From Betaproteobacteria bacterium (GTDB lineage: Bacteria > Pseudomonadota > Gammaproteobacteria > Burkholderiales > Burkholderiaceae_C), in assembly GCA_947448675.1 (NCBI GenBank), contig CANFOR010000116.1:1-8873 (forward strand): DNA of 8,873 nt, given 5' to 3'. Shown here in pieces: positions 1 to 6,335 of this stretch. How positions within the stretch are numbered: position 1 is the stretch's first letter; each line of letters begins with the position of its first letter. The translations under genes were made by a program, and so were the position numbers. A model generated the notes under the pieces. That model saw nothing but the letters and a program-made list of their open reading frames with translations. It made no database searches and was not told the origin of the DNA.

Positions 1-52
1 TGGCGCGTTGGAGTTTTTGGGTGTCTTTTTTGGCGGCGGTTTCTGTGGTCAT
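1..52 (-). CDS. rsfS: Ribosome silencing factor RsfS, N-terminal fragment (runs off the window)
   Basis: Only the first 17 codons are present (MTTETAAKKDTQKLQRA), so identification rests on this short start plus position directly after nadD, where rsfS (DUF143/RsfS/Iojap family) normally lies in betaproteobacteria. The family binds ribosomal protein L14 and blocks joining of the 30S and 50S subunits when nutrients run low. The ATG shares one base with the nadD stop (TGATG arrangement). No Shine-Dalgarno sequence is visible just upstream, so translation is probably coupled to nadD. The Lys/Thr-rich opening resembles RsfS proteins of Comamonadaceae as I remember them. The rest of the gene, which would confirm this, lies outside the window. 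Confidence 0.75.
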   Translation of the reverse strand, partial: MTTETAAKKDTQKLQRA

Positions 53-726
53 CAAGTGGTTTTGTAAAGCGAATGGTGTTCAATATACCGCGCAACGGCT
101 TCGGGTACCAGATGCGCGACGTTTTGGCCCTTGGCCACGCGCTGGCGAATCTCGGTAGCACTCACGGGTAGCCAAGGCAGTTGCAAGCCGATTTGCGCAG
201 GATTTGGGGCTGATAAGGGCCCGTTTTGCAGCACAATTTGAGGGGTAAGAAGGCCTGGAACGCCCGTAGATAGCGCGCGGGCAGCTACACATATTGTAGC
301 ACCTGCGGCAATCTCAGCTGCCCGGTGCCATGTGGCAAAGCGTTCGGCCTGATCTTGGCCGATGATCAAAAAGAATTCTGCGCCCGGGTGTTCGTGGCGC
401 AACGCTTGCAAGGTGTCGATGCTGTAGGTTGGCCCCTCGCGCAGCGTTTCGCGCGCATCGACCTGCACGCGGGCCATGCTGGCAAAGGCCAACTCGGTCA
501 TGGCCACGCGCTGTGCGGCTGGGCTGAGGCTGCGGCTTTTGTGCCAGGCTTGGCCGGTGGGCAGCACCAGCAGGTGGTCGAGCTGGAGCTGCTGCAGCGC
601 GGCTTGGGCCATGGCTACATGGGCATTGTGCGGCGGATCGAATGCGCCGCCCAGAATGCCGATGCGTTGTTGCGGCAGCGCCTGCGCTGGTGGCGGCTCG
701 CCCCCCACGCTCTGGGCTGTGCTCAC
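52..726 (-). CDS. nadD: Nicotinate-nucleotide adenylyltransferase NadD
   Basis: Transfers AMP from ATP to nicotinate mononucleotide, giving deamido-NAD, in NAD synthesis; cytosolic. The 224 residues carry the nucleotidyltransferase signature GGAFDPPHNAH (26-36, family GGxFDPxHxGH), the strand FFLIIGQDQ followed by the FATWHR segment, and the C-terminal SATEIR (189-194, family SxTxIR) that contacts the nucleotide. The frame stays open upstream into hemF, but the sensible start is GTG at 726: it sits in a GTGA overlap with the hemF stop and has AGGA about six bases upstream. A second GTG at 708 is possible. This leaves about 20 extra residues before the first beta strand, a slightly long N-terminus. 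The segment around residues 143-158 is one of three copies of a 46-base repeat seen in this window. Expression is probably tied to hemF by translational coupling. Confidence 0.95.
   Translation of the reverse strand: MSTAQSVGGEPPPAQALPQQRIGILGGAFDPPHNAHVAMAQAALQQLQLDHLLVLPTGQAWHKSRSLSPAAQRVAMTELAFASMARVQVDARETLREGPTYSIDTLQALRHEHPGAEFFLIIGQDQAERFATWHRAAEIAAGATICVAARALSTGVPGLLTPQIVLQNGPLSAPNPAQIGLQLPWLPVSATEIRQRVAKGQNVAHLVPEAVARYIEHHSLYKTT
255..300 (-). repeat. 46-base dispersed repeat, copy 1 (inside nadD)
   Basis: On the minus strand this reads GCTA-N10-AGCTGC-N3-CGC-N11-GCGTT-N-C-N-G, the spacing shared by all three copies. It is 30/46 identical to the hrpA copy and 27/46 to the purD copy without gaps. 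Similarity to the hrpA copy may go on for another 23 bases (13 identical). Here the element reads in the same direction as the gene and encodes about residues 143-158 of NadD, after a predicted core strand. Confidence 0.5.
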
Positions 727-1676
727 GGCGCGTCCTGCAGCCAGTCTTTGCGCACCAAGTAGTCGCTGTACAGCGCGGCTTCGGGCGAGCCGGGCTCGGG
801 CGTGGGTGCGTAGGCCCAGCTGGCCAGGGGCGGCATGGACATCAAAATAGACTCGGTGCGTCCGCCCGACTGCAGGCCAAAGTGCGTGCCCCGGTCCCAC
901 ACCAGGTTGAACTCCACATAGCGACCCCGGCGGTAGAGCTGAAAGGCGCGCTCGCGCTCGCCATAGGGCATGGCCTGGCGGCGCCGGGCAATGGGCAGGT
1001 AGGCGCTGAGCAAGTTGTCGCCGACGGCTTGCATCAGCGCAAAACCATTGGCAAAACCGCCCTCGGCAAAGTCGTCAAAAAAGATGCCTCCCACGCCGCG
1101 CGGCTCGTTGCGGTGCTTTAAGAAAAAATACTCGTCGCACCAGGTTTTAAAGCGCGGGTATTTGTCGGCGCCAAAAGGTGCCAGCGCGGTACGGCAGGTG
1201 GTGTGAAAGTGTTGCACGTCTTCGGTAAAACCATAGTAGGGCGTGAGGTCCATGCCACCGCCAAACCAGCAGACGGACTCACCCCCGGCGGGCGTGGCCG
1301 CCAGCATGCGCACGTTCATGTGCACGGTGGGCGCATAGGGGTTGCGCGGGTGGAACACCAAAGACACGCCCAAGGCCTCAAAGGGTGCACCCGCCAGCTC
1401 GGGTCGGTGCTGGGTGGCCGAGGGTGGCAGCTTGGGGCCCGTCACATGCGAAAAGCCGCACCCAGCGCGCTCAAATACTGCCCCACCCTCCAAAATGCAG
1501 GTGATGCCATTGCCCTGCAAAAGCTCACCTGGCGCTTTGGCCCAAGTGTCGGCCACAAAGCTGTGGCCGTCGAGCTGGGCAATGGCCTGGGTGATGCGCG
1601 TTTGCAGGCCCAGCAGGTAGTCGCGCACGCTAGTGATGGTGTGGCTGTGGGTGTTACTTTGGGTATTACTTTGCAT
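723..1676 (-). CDS. hemF: Aerobic (oxygen-dependent) coproporphyrinogen III oxidase HemF
   Basis: Oxidatively decarboxylates coproporphyrinogen III to protoporphyrinogen IX using O2, in haem synthesis. The 317 residues (E. coli HemF is about 299) show the family blocks in order: HPRNPYAPTVHMN (109-121), GGGMDLTPYY (139-148), WCDEYFFLKHRNE (179-191), GGIFFDD (196-202), MPYGERERAFQLYRRGRY (236-253) and GGRTESILMSMPP (271-283). The conserved His and Asp residues in the first two blocks are present, so it looks active. The start is ATG with AGAGG a few bases upstream. Oddly, the first 13 residues are MQSNTQSNTHSHT, a three-unit repeat of four residues that is not part of the conserved domain. The gene follows the acyltransferase by 21 bases and overlaps nadD by four. 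An O2-dependent enzyme indicates aerobic or facultative life. Confidence 0.97.
   Translation of the reverse strand: MQSNTQSNTHSHTITSVRDYLLGLQTRITQAIAQLDGHSFVADTWAKAPGELLQGNGITCILEGGAVFERAGCGFSHVTGPKLPPSATQHRPELAGAPFEALGVSLVFHPRNPYAPTVHMNVRMLAATPAGGESVCWFGGGMDLTPYYGFTEDVQHFHTTCRTALAPFGADKYPRFKTWCDEYFFLKHRNEPRGVGGIFFDDFAEGGFANGFALMQAVGDNLLSAYLPIARRRQAMPYGERERAFQLYRRGRYVEFNLVWDRGTHFGLQSGGRTESILMSMPPLASWAYAPTPEPGSPEAALYSDYLVRKDWLQDAP
1639..1674 (-). repeat. Three 12-base tandem units at the start of hemF
   Basis: Directly after the hemF ATG come three in-frame 12-base units. On the plus strand two are GTGTTACTTTGG and GTATTACTTTGC (10 of 12 identical); the third, GTGTGGCTGTGG, is more diverged. 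They encode QSNT, QSNT and HSHT. The unit length is a multiple of three, so gain or loss of a unit keeps the frame. This is read directly from the sequence; no function is known. Confidence 0.75.
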
Positions 1677-1697
1677 AGGGCCTCTATTGCAGCGCGC

Positions 1698-2354
1698 TTA
1701 TGGCACCACGGTGCTGGCGCGGTCAATGGCCGGGTCGAGCAAGACCACGGGCGCGGCTGCGGCGGGGTTCAGGCCCTGCACGCCTGCGCACAGGTCCGCA
1801 ATGCGCGCCATGTCGGCATCGGCCTGGCCGCTCAAACTAATGAAGTCGAGGATCCGCACCTGCTTGCGCGCGTAGTCGAGTTGGATCAGGCCCAGTGGCA
1901 ACTGGGCCTGCACGGCGGTCAAGTAAAAACCGCTGCGCCAACCGGCAATGTATTTGCGCGTGCCTTCGGGGGCCAGGCCGAGCCAAAAATAGTCGCCCTG
2001 GGCTTTTTTGCGCACGAAGCCATCGACCATATTGCCCACCACACCGCGCGGGCTGGTGCGCGCCACCGGCACACCGCCCAGCCAGCGCAACCAAGCACCG
2101 AAGAGTGGAATGCGAAAGAGCTTGTCTTTGCCCCAAAAGCTCACCTGCACGCCGACCGACCACTTGGCCAAAATCATCACGATGAAGTCCCAGTTGCTAG
2201 TGTGCGGGTAGACCACCAGCACGCCTTGCTGCGCCGGAAAACCCTGGAACAGCACCTGCCAACCAGCCAAGCGCAGCAGCGCGCGGGCGATGCGGCTGCC
2301 GCGAAACTGCAGGGCATAGGGCTTGGGGAAATCGCTCACGCTCATGCAAGGCAT
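1698..2354 (-). CDS. PlsC-type lysophospholipid/1-acylglycerol-3-phosphate acyltransferase family protein
   Basis: A 218-residue member of the LPLAT (PlsC-like) acyltransferase superfamily, which moves acyl chains from acyl-ACP or acyl-CoA to a lysolipid at the inner membrane face. Catalytic block I is HTSNWD (51-56, the HX4D motif). GKDKLFRIPLFG (75-86) corresponds to block II, and APEGTR (128-133) is block III with the PEGTR phosphate-binding motif. There is no clear signal peptide; the hydrophobic stretch near 44-62 surrounds the active site. The substrate cannot be told from sequence: it is shorter than PlsC of E. coli and belongs to a compact, poorly characterised subgroup. The ATG at 2354 comes three bases after the purD stop; a second ATG at 2345 is an equally weak alternative, since neither has a good ribosome-binding site. 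It is probably coupled to purD translation. Confidence 0.85.
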   Translation of the reverse strand: MPCMSVSDFPKPYALQFRGSRIARALLRLAGWQVLFQGFPAQQGVLVVYPHTSNWDFIVMILAKWSVGVQVSFWGKDKLFRIPLFGAWLRWLGGVPVARTSPRGVVGNMVDGFVRKKAQGDYFWLGLAPEGTRKYIAGWRSGFYLTAVQAQLPLGLIQLDYARKQVRILDFISLSGQADADMARIADLCAGVQGLNPAAAAPVVLLDPAIDRASTVVP

Positions 2355-2357
2355 TGT

Positions 2358-3647
2358 TCAATGGCGCACGGCGCGCCAGCCAATGTCACGCCGGTACTGG
2401 GCCCCGTCAAAAGCAATGCCTTGCGCGATCTCGTACACGCGTTGCTGTGCAGCCTTCACCGACTCAGCCAATACAGTGACGCAGAGCACCCGACCTCCGC
2501 TGGTAATGGTGCCCTCGGCGCTGGCCTGCGTACCGGCGTGGAAAACTACCGCGTCTTCACCGCCTTGCACACTCACGGGCGGCAGGCCGGTAATGGCGTC
2601 GCCTTTGCGTGGGCTCATCGGGTAGCCGTGCGCGGCCATCACCACGCCCAGGGCGACGCGCCGGTCCCACTGCAGCTCGACCTGGTCGAGCGTGCCGCTG
2701 GTGGCGGCCATTAGCAGGTCGAACCAATCGTTTTTGAGGCGCATCACAATCGGTTGGGTTTCGGGGTCGCCCATGCGGCAGTTGAACTCTAAGGTTTTCA
2801 CGCCGCCCTGGGCGTCGATCATCAGGCCTGCGTACAAAAAGCCGGTGTAGGGAATGCCGTCTTTCTCCATGCCTTTGATGGTCGGCAAAATCACTTCGCG
2901 CATGGCCCGGGCATGCACTTGCGGCGTGACCACAGGCGCGGGGCTGTAAGCGCCCATGCCGCCGGTGTTGGGGCCAGCGTCGCCGTCGAGCAAGCGCTTG
3001 TGGTCTTGGCTGGTGGCCAATGCGGTGACGTTTTTGCCGTCGCACATCACGATAAAGCTGGCTTCTTCGCCTTGCAAAAACGCTTCAATGACTACGCGCG
3101 CTTCGCCGTTGTGCACTACGCCCAGCGCATTGCCTTCCAGCATGAAGTCGATTGCCGCATGCGCCTGGTCGGCCGTCATGGCCACCACCACGCCTTTGCC
3201 TGCGGCCAGGCCGTCGGCCTTGACGACGATGGGCGCGCCCTGCGCGTCCACATAGGCGTGGGCCAAGCCTGCGTCGGTAAAGCTTTGGTAGGCCGCGGTG
3301 GGAATGCCGTGGCGCTGCATAAACGCTTTGCTAAAGGCTTTGGAGCTTTCCAACTGCGCGGCGGCTTGCGTGGGGCCAAAGATGCGCATGCCCTTGGCGC
3401 GGAACGCATCAACCATGCCAGCAGCCAGCGGTTGCTCTGGGCCGACCACTGTGATCGCTATCTTTTCAGTAGCTGCCCACGCAAGCAGGGCCTGCGTTTC
3501 TGTGATATTGACATTCTGCAAGCGGCCGTCCAGCGCAGTGCCGCCATTGCCCGGCGCAACGAAAACTTTTTGCACCTTGGGCGACTGGGCCAGGGCCCAG
3601 GCCAGGGCATGCTCGCGGCCACCGCCGCCCACGACCAAGACCTTCAT
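2358..3647 (-). CDS. purD: Phosphoribosylamine-glycine ligase (GAR synthetase) PurD
   Basis: Joins glycine to 5-phosphoribosylamine using ATP, the second step of purine synthesis. The 429 residues match the usual length (E. coli 429). The N-terminal domain opens with MKVLVVGGGGREHALAWAL (1-19). VVGPEQPL (67-74), IFGPT (89-93) and SKAFSKAFM (102-110) lead into the ATP-grasp domain with VVKADGLAAGKGV (141-153), the glycine-rich loop DGDAGPNTGGMGAYSP (221-236) and the metal-binding segment LEFNCRMGDPETQ (286-298). The C-terminal domain carries VMAAHGYP (336-343). All expected catalytic segments are present. The ATG overlaps the yebC stop as ATGA, so the two are likely co-translated. Residues 49-64 lie over one copy of the 46-base repeat, but family length and sequence are kept there. 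Confidence 0.98.
   Translation of the reverse strand: MKVLVVGGGGREHALAWALAQSPKVQKVFVAPGNGGTALDGRLQNVNITETQALLAWAATEKIAITVVGPEQPLAAGMVDAFRAKGMRIFGPTQAAAQLESSKAFSKAFMQRHGIPTAAYQSFTDAGLAHAYVDAQGAPIVVKADGLAAGKGVVVAMTADQAHAAIDFMLEGNALGVVHNGEARVVIEAFLQGEEASFIVMCDGKNVTALATSQDHKRLLDGDAGPNTGGMGAYSPAPVVTPQVHARAMREVILPTIKGMEKDGIPYTGFLYAGLMIDAQGGVKTLEFNCRMGDPETQPIVMRLKNDWFDLLMAATSGTLDQVELQWDRRVALGVVMAAHGYPMSPRKGDAITGLPPVSVQGGEDAVVFHAGTQASAEGTITSGGRVLCVTVLAESVKAAQQRVYEIAQGIAFDGAQYRRDIGWRAVRH
3457..3502 (+). repeat. 46-base dispersed repeat, copy 2 (inside purD)
   Basis: The plus strand carries GCTA-N10-AGCTGC-N3-CGC-N11-GCGTT; it is 34/46 identical to the hrpA copy without gaps. The element runs against the gene. 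It covers PurD residues 49-64 (TETQALLAWAATEKIA), a segment that keeps normal family length, so if an element was acquired here it replaced or merged with coding sequence and did not lengthen it. Chance resemblance remains possible for this copy. Confidence 0.5.
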
Positions 3648-4369
3648 AGCGCCAACTCGGCGTTATGAAATACGGCTTGCACGTCGTCGAGGTCTTCGAG
3701 CATGTCGATCAGGCGCTGCATTTTCTCGGCTTCGTGGCCCGCCAGCTCGATGCTGTTCTCGGCGCGCATGGTGACTTCGGCCAACTCGGGTTTCAAGCCT
3801 GCGGCTTCGAGCGCGTTTTTCACGGCTTCAAAGTCATGCGCCGAACTCAGCACTTCGATCGCACCTTCGGCGTCGGTGAGCACATCTTCGGCACCGGCTT
3901 CCAGGGCCACTTCCATCACCCGCTCCTCGCTGGTGCCAGGGGCAAACACCATCTGCCCGCAGTGCTTGAACTGAAAGGCCACCGAGCCTTCCGTGCCCAT
4001 ATTGCCGCCGTATTTGCTGAACATATGGCGCACCTCGGCCACGGTGCGCACGCGGTTGTCGGTCATGGTGTCGACGATGATGGCCGCACCGCCAATGCCA
4101 TAGCCTTCGTAGCGAATTTCTTCGTAATGCACGCCTTCTAGGTTGCCGGTAGCTTTGTCGATGTTGCGCTTGACGGTGTCGGCGGGCATGTTGGCCGCCT
4201 TGGCCTTTTCAATCGCCAAGCGCAGGCGCGGGTTGGCCGATGGATCGCCGCCGCCAGTGCGTGCGGCCACCATGATCTCGCGCACCACGCGCGTCCAAAC
4301 GCGCTGGCGTTTTTCGTCTTGCCTGCCCTTGCGGTGCTGAATATTCGCCCATTTACTGTGTCCGGCCAC
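3644..4369 (-). CDS. yebC: YebC/PmpR/TACO1 family protein
   Basis: A 241-residue member of the YebC family, long annotated as transcriptional regulators; more recent work on YebC/TACO1 proteins supports a role at the ribosome in relieving stalls on difficult peptide sequences such as proline runs. The N-terminal signature AGHSKWANIQHRKGRQD (2-18) is intact, followed by DPSANPRLRLAIEKAKAANMP, the EGYGIGGAAIIVD core strand, and SKYGGNMGTEGSVAFQF. The frame is open further upstream, but the family starts at (M)AGHSKW, so the start is GTG at 4369, with AAGGA just upstream. It is the first gene of the probable yebC-purD-acyltransferase-hemF-nadD-rsfS unit, and a likely -10 box lies 50 bases before it. 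Its product cannot be split into transcriptional versus translational subtypes from sequence alone. Confidence 0.96.
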   Translation of the reverse strand: MAGHSKWANIQHRKGRQDEKRQRVWTRVVREIMVAARTGGGDPSANPRLRLAIEKAKAANMPADTVKRNIDKATGNLEGVHYEEIRYEGYGIGGAAIIVDTMTDNRVRTVAEVRHMFSKYGGNMGTEGSVAFQFKHCGQMVFAPGTSEERVMEVALEAGAEDVLTDAEGAIEVLSSAHDFEAVKNALEAAGLKPELAEVTMRAENSIELAGHEAEKMQRLIDMLEDLDDVQAVFHNAELAL

Positions 4370-4390
4370 GCTTGCTTCCTTGCATCCACG

Positions 4391-4412
4391 TTGGGCCCAT
4401 GTTACGGGCCAA
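4391..4412 (-). promoter_or_regulatory. Palindrome in the yebC leader
   Basis: GGCCC and GGGCC arms face each other across a seven-base loop, with TT and AA flanks outside, between the likely -10 box and the GTG of yebC. If transcription starts near 4413, this hairpin would form the 5' end of the message. It has no T run, so it is not an intrinsic terminator. It could be an operator or an RNA-stabilising stem. The structure is seen; the role is inferred. Confidence 0.35.
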
Positions 4413-4419
4413 TGGTGTG

Positions 4420-4425
4420 ATTGTA
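4420..4425 (-). promoter_or_regulatory. Likely -10 element for the yebC-purD-hemF-nadD unit
   Basis: The minus strand reads AAATTACAATCAC here; TACAAT matches five of six bases of the sigma-70 -10 consensus TATAAT. It lies about 50 bases before the yebC start, in the only sizeable spacer (130 bases) between the pseudouridine synthase and yebC. No good -35 hexamer occurs 16-18 bases upstream (the region reads about GAGTGG), so recognition may be weak or need an activator. Confidence 0.45.
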
Positions 4426-4499
4426 ATTTGCCCACCTGATGGCCACTCTGCTCGCGCCGAGTGTGTCGGTGAAGGCATTAGCGTGGGCTGTGGCACTGC

Positions 4500-5432
4500 C
4501 TATGGCGCAAGAACGCGGGCCAGCGCTGCTTCTGGCAAGGGCAGCAATTGCTGGCGGCTGATAAAGCTGCGCTCTTGCCCGCTCAGCGGATCGGTAAAGC
4601 ACAGCTCTTTGGCCAGCAATTGCAAGGGGCGGCTGTAGTCGGGCGCGCTGCCCGGCAAGGGCGCGGGCGTCAGCACCGGGTAGATGCCGTCAAAGCGAAT
4701 CGGAAGGCCAAGCGCGGCCATGTGCACGCGCAGCTGGTGGCGTTTGCCAGTGATAGGCTGCAGCTCGTAGCGCGCCCAATGCGCGCTGTGCTCCAGCACC
4801 CGCATGCGGGTGTGGGCATTGGGCTCGCCAGGGCTTTCTTGCATTTGCATGAAGTGTGCCGCCGTTTCCAAGCGCGAGCTGCGCAGCGGTGTCAGCACCA
4901 GGCCGCTGTGCCAGGGGGCTACGGCGTGGTAAATTTTCTGCGCTTGGCGTTGGCTGAACAGCGCGTGGTAAGCCCCGCGCGTGGCAACTTGTTTGCTCAG
5001 CAGCACCAAACCTGCGGTGTCGCGGTCCAGCCGGTGCATCGGGGCCAAGGTGTCGCACTGCAAGGCTTGGCGCAGGCGGGCCAACAGGGTTTCTTGCACA
5101 TAGTGGCCCGAGGGCGTGACGGGCAAAAAATGCGGTTTGTCGGCCACCACAATGTGTGCGTCTTCAAACAGCAGCTGGGCTTCAAAAGGAATGCGCGCTT
5201 CCTGCGCTACGTGGCGCAGGTAACGCACGCGCAGGCCTGCTGCATAGGGGCTGAGTGGGTTCAGCGTCTGTAGGTGTTCAGCCTGCACGGACAGCACCTC
5301 GCCACGCTGCATGCGCTCGCGCCACTCAGCTTCAGCCACATGGGGAAAACGGTCTAGCAAAAATCCCAACACCGTAAACCAGGAGCCCGCCTGGGGCAAG
5401 GCCACCCAGCTAGGGCCTACCGCGTCGGTCAT
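4500..5432 (-). CDS. RluA-family RNA pseudouridine synthase
   Basis: Converts uridine to pseudouridine in rRNA or tRNA. The 310-residue protein has the family signature MHRLDRDTAGLVLL (132-145) with the catalytic Asp at 136, the preceding DKPHFLPVTPSG segment, and the distal block PITGKRHQLRVHMAALGLPI (226-245), which lines the active site. There is no convincing S4 RNA-binding domain: residues about 18-53 (VLGFLLDRFPHV... RGEVLSV) have the right place and size for a degenerate one. The overall form resembles a Burkholderiales subgroup of RluA-like enzymes whose target base is not known to me, so no symbol is given. The ATG follows the trhO stop by nine bases, with AGGG formed partly by that stop as ribosome-binding site. 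The pair is probably one unit devoted to RNA modification. Confidence 0.92.
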   Translation of the reverse strand: MTDAVGPSWVALPQAGSWFTVLGFLLDRFPHVAEAEWRERMQRGEVLSVQAEHLQTLNPLSPYAAGLRVRYLRHVAQEARIPFEAQLLFEDAHIVVADKPHFLPVTPSGHYVQETLLARLRQALQCDTLAPMHRLDRDTAGLVLLSKQVATRGAYHALFSQRQAQKIYHAVAPWHSGLVLTPLRSSRLETAAHFMQMQESPGEPNAHTRMRVLEHSAHWARYELQPITGKRHQLRVHMAALGLPIRFDGIYPVLTPAPLPGSAPDYSRPLQLLAKELCFTDPLSGQERSFISRQQLLPLPEAALARVLAP

Positions 5433-5441
5433 GTAAAAACC

Positions 5442-6299
5442 CTAAGACTGCGCGGCCAGCCGACGCGCCCGCGCAATGCGCCACTCGGCGTCGGGCTCAT
5501 CGGCATAAGCCTCGTCGGGCGTGGCGCCGGTTTGCTGCAACTGGGTGTCGAGCGCGACGCGGTTGTCAAACACAAAGCAGTCGCCCTGCCAGTCGGCTTG
5601 CGCGTCGGGCATTTGCGCAAAGTAGTTGAGGATGCCGCCCTCGAGCTGGTAGATGGGCACGCCCTGCTCGGCCATCCAAGCGCCGGTTTTCTCGCAGCGA
5701 ATGCCGCCGGTGCAGTACATGGCAATCTTCTTGCCCTCGGCCTGCCACTGCGGAATATGGTCGAGCATGTACTGCGGGAAGTCGCGAAAGTTCGTCACCT
5801 GCGGGTCGATGGCATTGGCAAAGCGGCCCATGCGAAACTCAAAGCTGTTGCGGTTGTCAATCACCACTACATCGTCGCGCGCGATCAGCTCGCGCCAGTC
5901 TTGCGGGCTGACATCAATGCCATGGTGTTGGGTAGCGTCTACGCCATCCACGCCCAGTGGCACAATTTCTTTTTTCAGATGCACTTTCATGCGGCCAAAG
6001 GGGCGCACCGTGCAAACCGTGCGTTTGTAAACCATGCCAACAAAGGCTCCGGCAAAACGGGCATCGTTTTCCAGCACCAGCGCAAAGGCGTCGAGCTGCT
6101 CGGCCGAGCCAGCCAGCATGCCGTTAATGCCCTCGCTGGCCACCAGCAAGCTGCCCGTTAGCTCTTGGGTGATTTCGCGCAACGCATCGACCACGGCCTG
6201 GGGCTCAGTCAAATGGACAAATTTATAAAAAGCAATGTGGAACAGGCCCTCAATAGGCGACTTGGGTGCCATAGCGATTTGCGACTTCAGATAGCTCAT
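5442..6299 (-). CDS. trhO: Rhodanese-type tRNA uridine(34) hydroxylase TrhO (YceA/UPF0176 family)
   Basis: The family hydroxylates U34 of certain tRNAs to 5-hydroxyuridine using O2, the first step to cmo5U/mo5U wobble bases. Taking ATG at 6299 as start gives 285 residues. The N-terminal half (FHIAFYKFVHL, ASEGINGMLAGS, RPFGRMKVHLKKEIVPLG) is the UPF0176-specific domain. The C-terminal half is a rhodanese domain with VVVIDNRN (144-151) and the active loop CTGGIRCEK with the key Cys at 196, then QLEGGILNYF and DCFVFDNRV. The protein stops about 40 residues later with an Arg/Ala-rich end and lacks the Cys-rich tail (CxxC pairs) of many homologues; E. coli TrhO is about 350 residues. Starts at TTG 6332 or ATG 6272 are also possible, as none has a good ribosome-binding site. 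It follows the unknown gene by 36 bases. Confidence 0.9.
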   Translation of the reverse strand: MSYLKSQIAMAPKSPIEGLFHIAFYKFVHLTEPQAVVDALREITQELTGSLLVASEGINGMLAGSAEQLDAFALVLENDARFAGAFVGMVYKRTVCTVRPFGRMKVHLKKEIVPLGVDGVDATQHHGIDVSPQDWRELIARDDVVVIDNRNSFEFRMGRFANAIDPQVTNFRDFPQYMLDHIPQWQAEGKKIAMYCTGGIRCEKTGAWMAEQGVPIYQLEGGILNYFAQMPDAQADWQGDCFVFDNRVALDTQLQQTGATPDEAYADEPDAEWRIARARRLAAQS

Positions 6300-6335
6300 G
6301 GCCGTATTGAACCACGACCCGCAGGGCGACAAGGT

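Noticed and set aside
727..900. Upstream extension of the nadD frame into hemF
   Set aside because: The extra residues match no NadD sequence. The GTG at 726 with AGGA upstream and the GTGA overlap is a better start.
1203..2714. Long plus-strand open frame (503 codons) opposite hemF, the acyltransferase and purD
   Set aside because: It is fully antisense to three well-identified genes. Its His/Ala/Gly-rich translation resembles no family and is typical of GC-rich antisense frames.
2913..3668. Plus-strand open frame of 251 codons opposite purD
   Set aside because: A shadow of the purD codon pattern; no family motifs and no plausible ribosome-binding site.
4391..4412. yebC-leader palindrome as an intrinsic terminator
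   Set aside because: No T run follows on either strand, and it lies downstream of a likely -10 box.
4370..4435. Upstream extension of the yebC frame
   Set aside because: The family begins at (M)AGHSKW. The GTG at 4369 has AAGGA in front, and the extension would cross the likely transcription start.
6118..6165. GCTG-N10-AGCTGC in trhO as a fourth copy of the dispersed repeat
   Set aside because: Only the first two blocks fit. The CGC and GCGTT blocks are missing at the expected spacing, and the region codes for the conserved family segment SLLVASEGIN.
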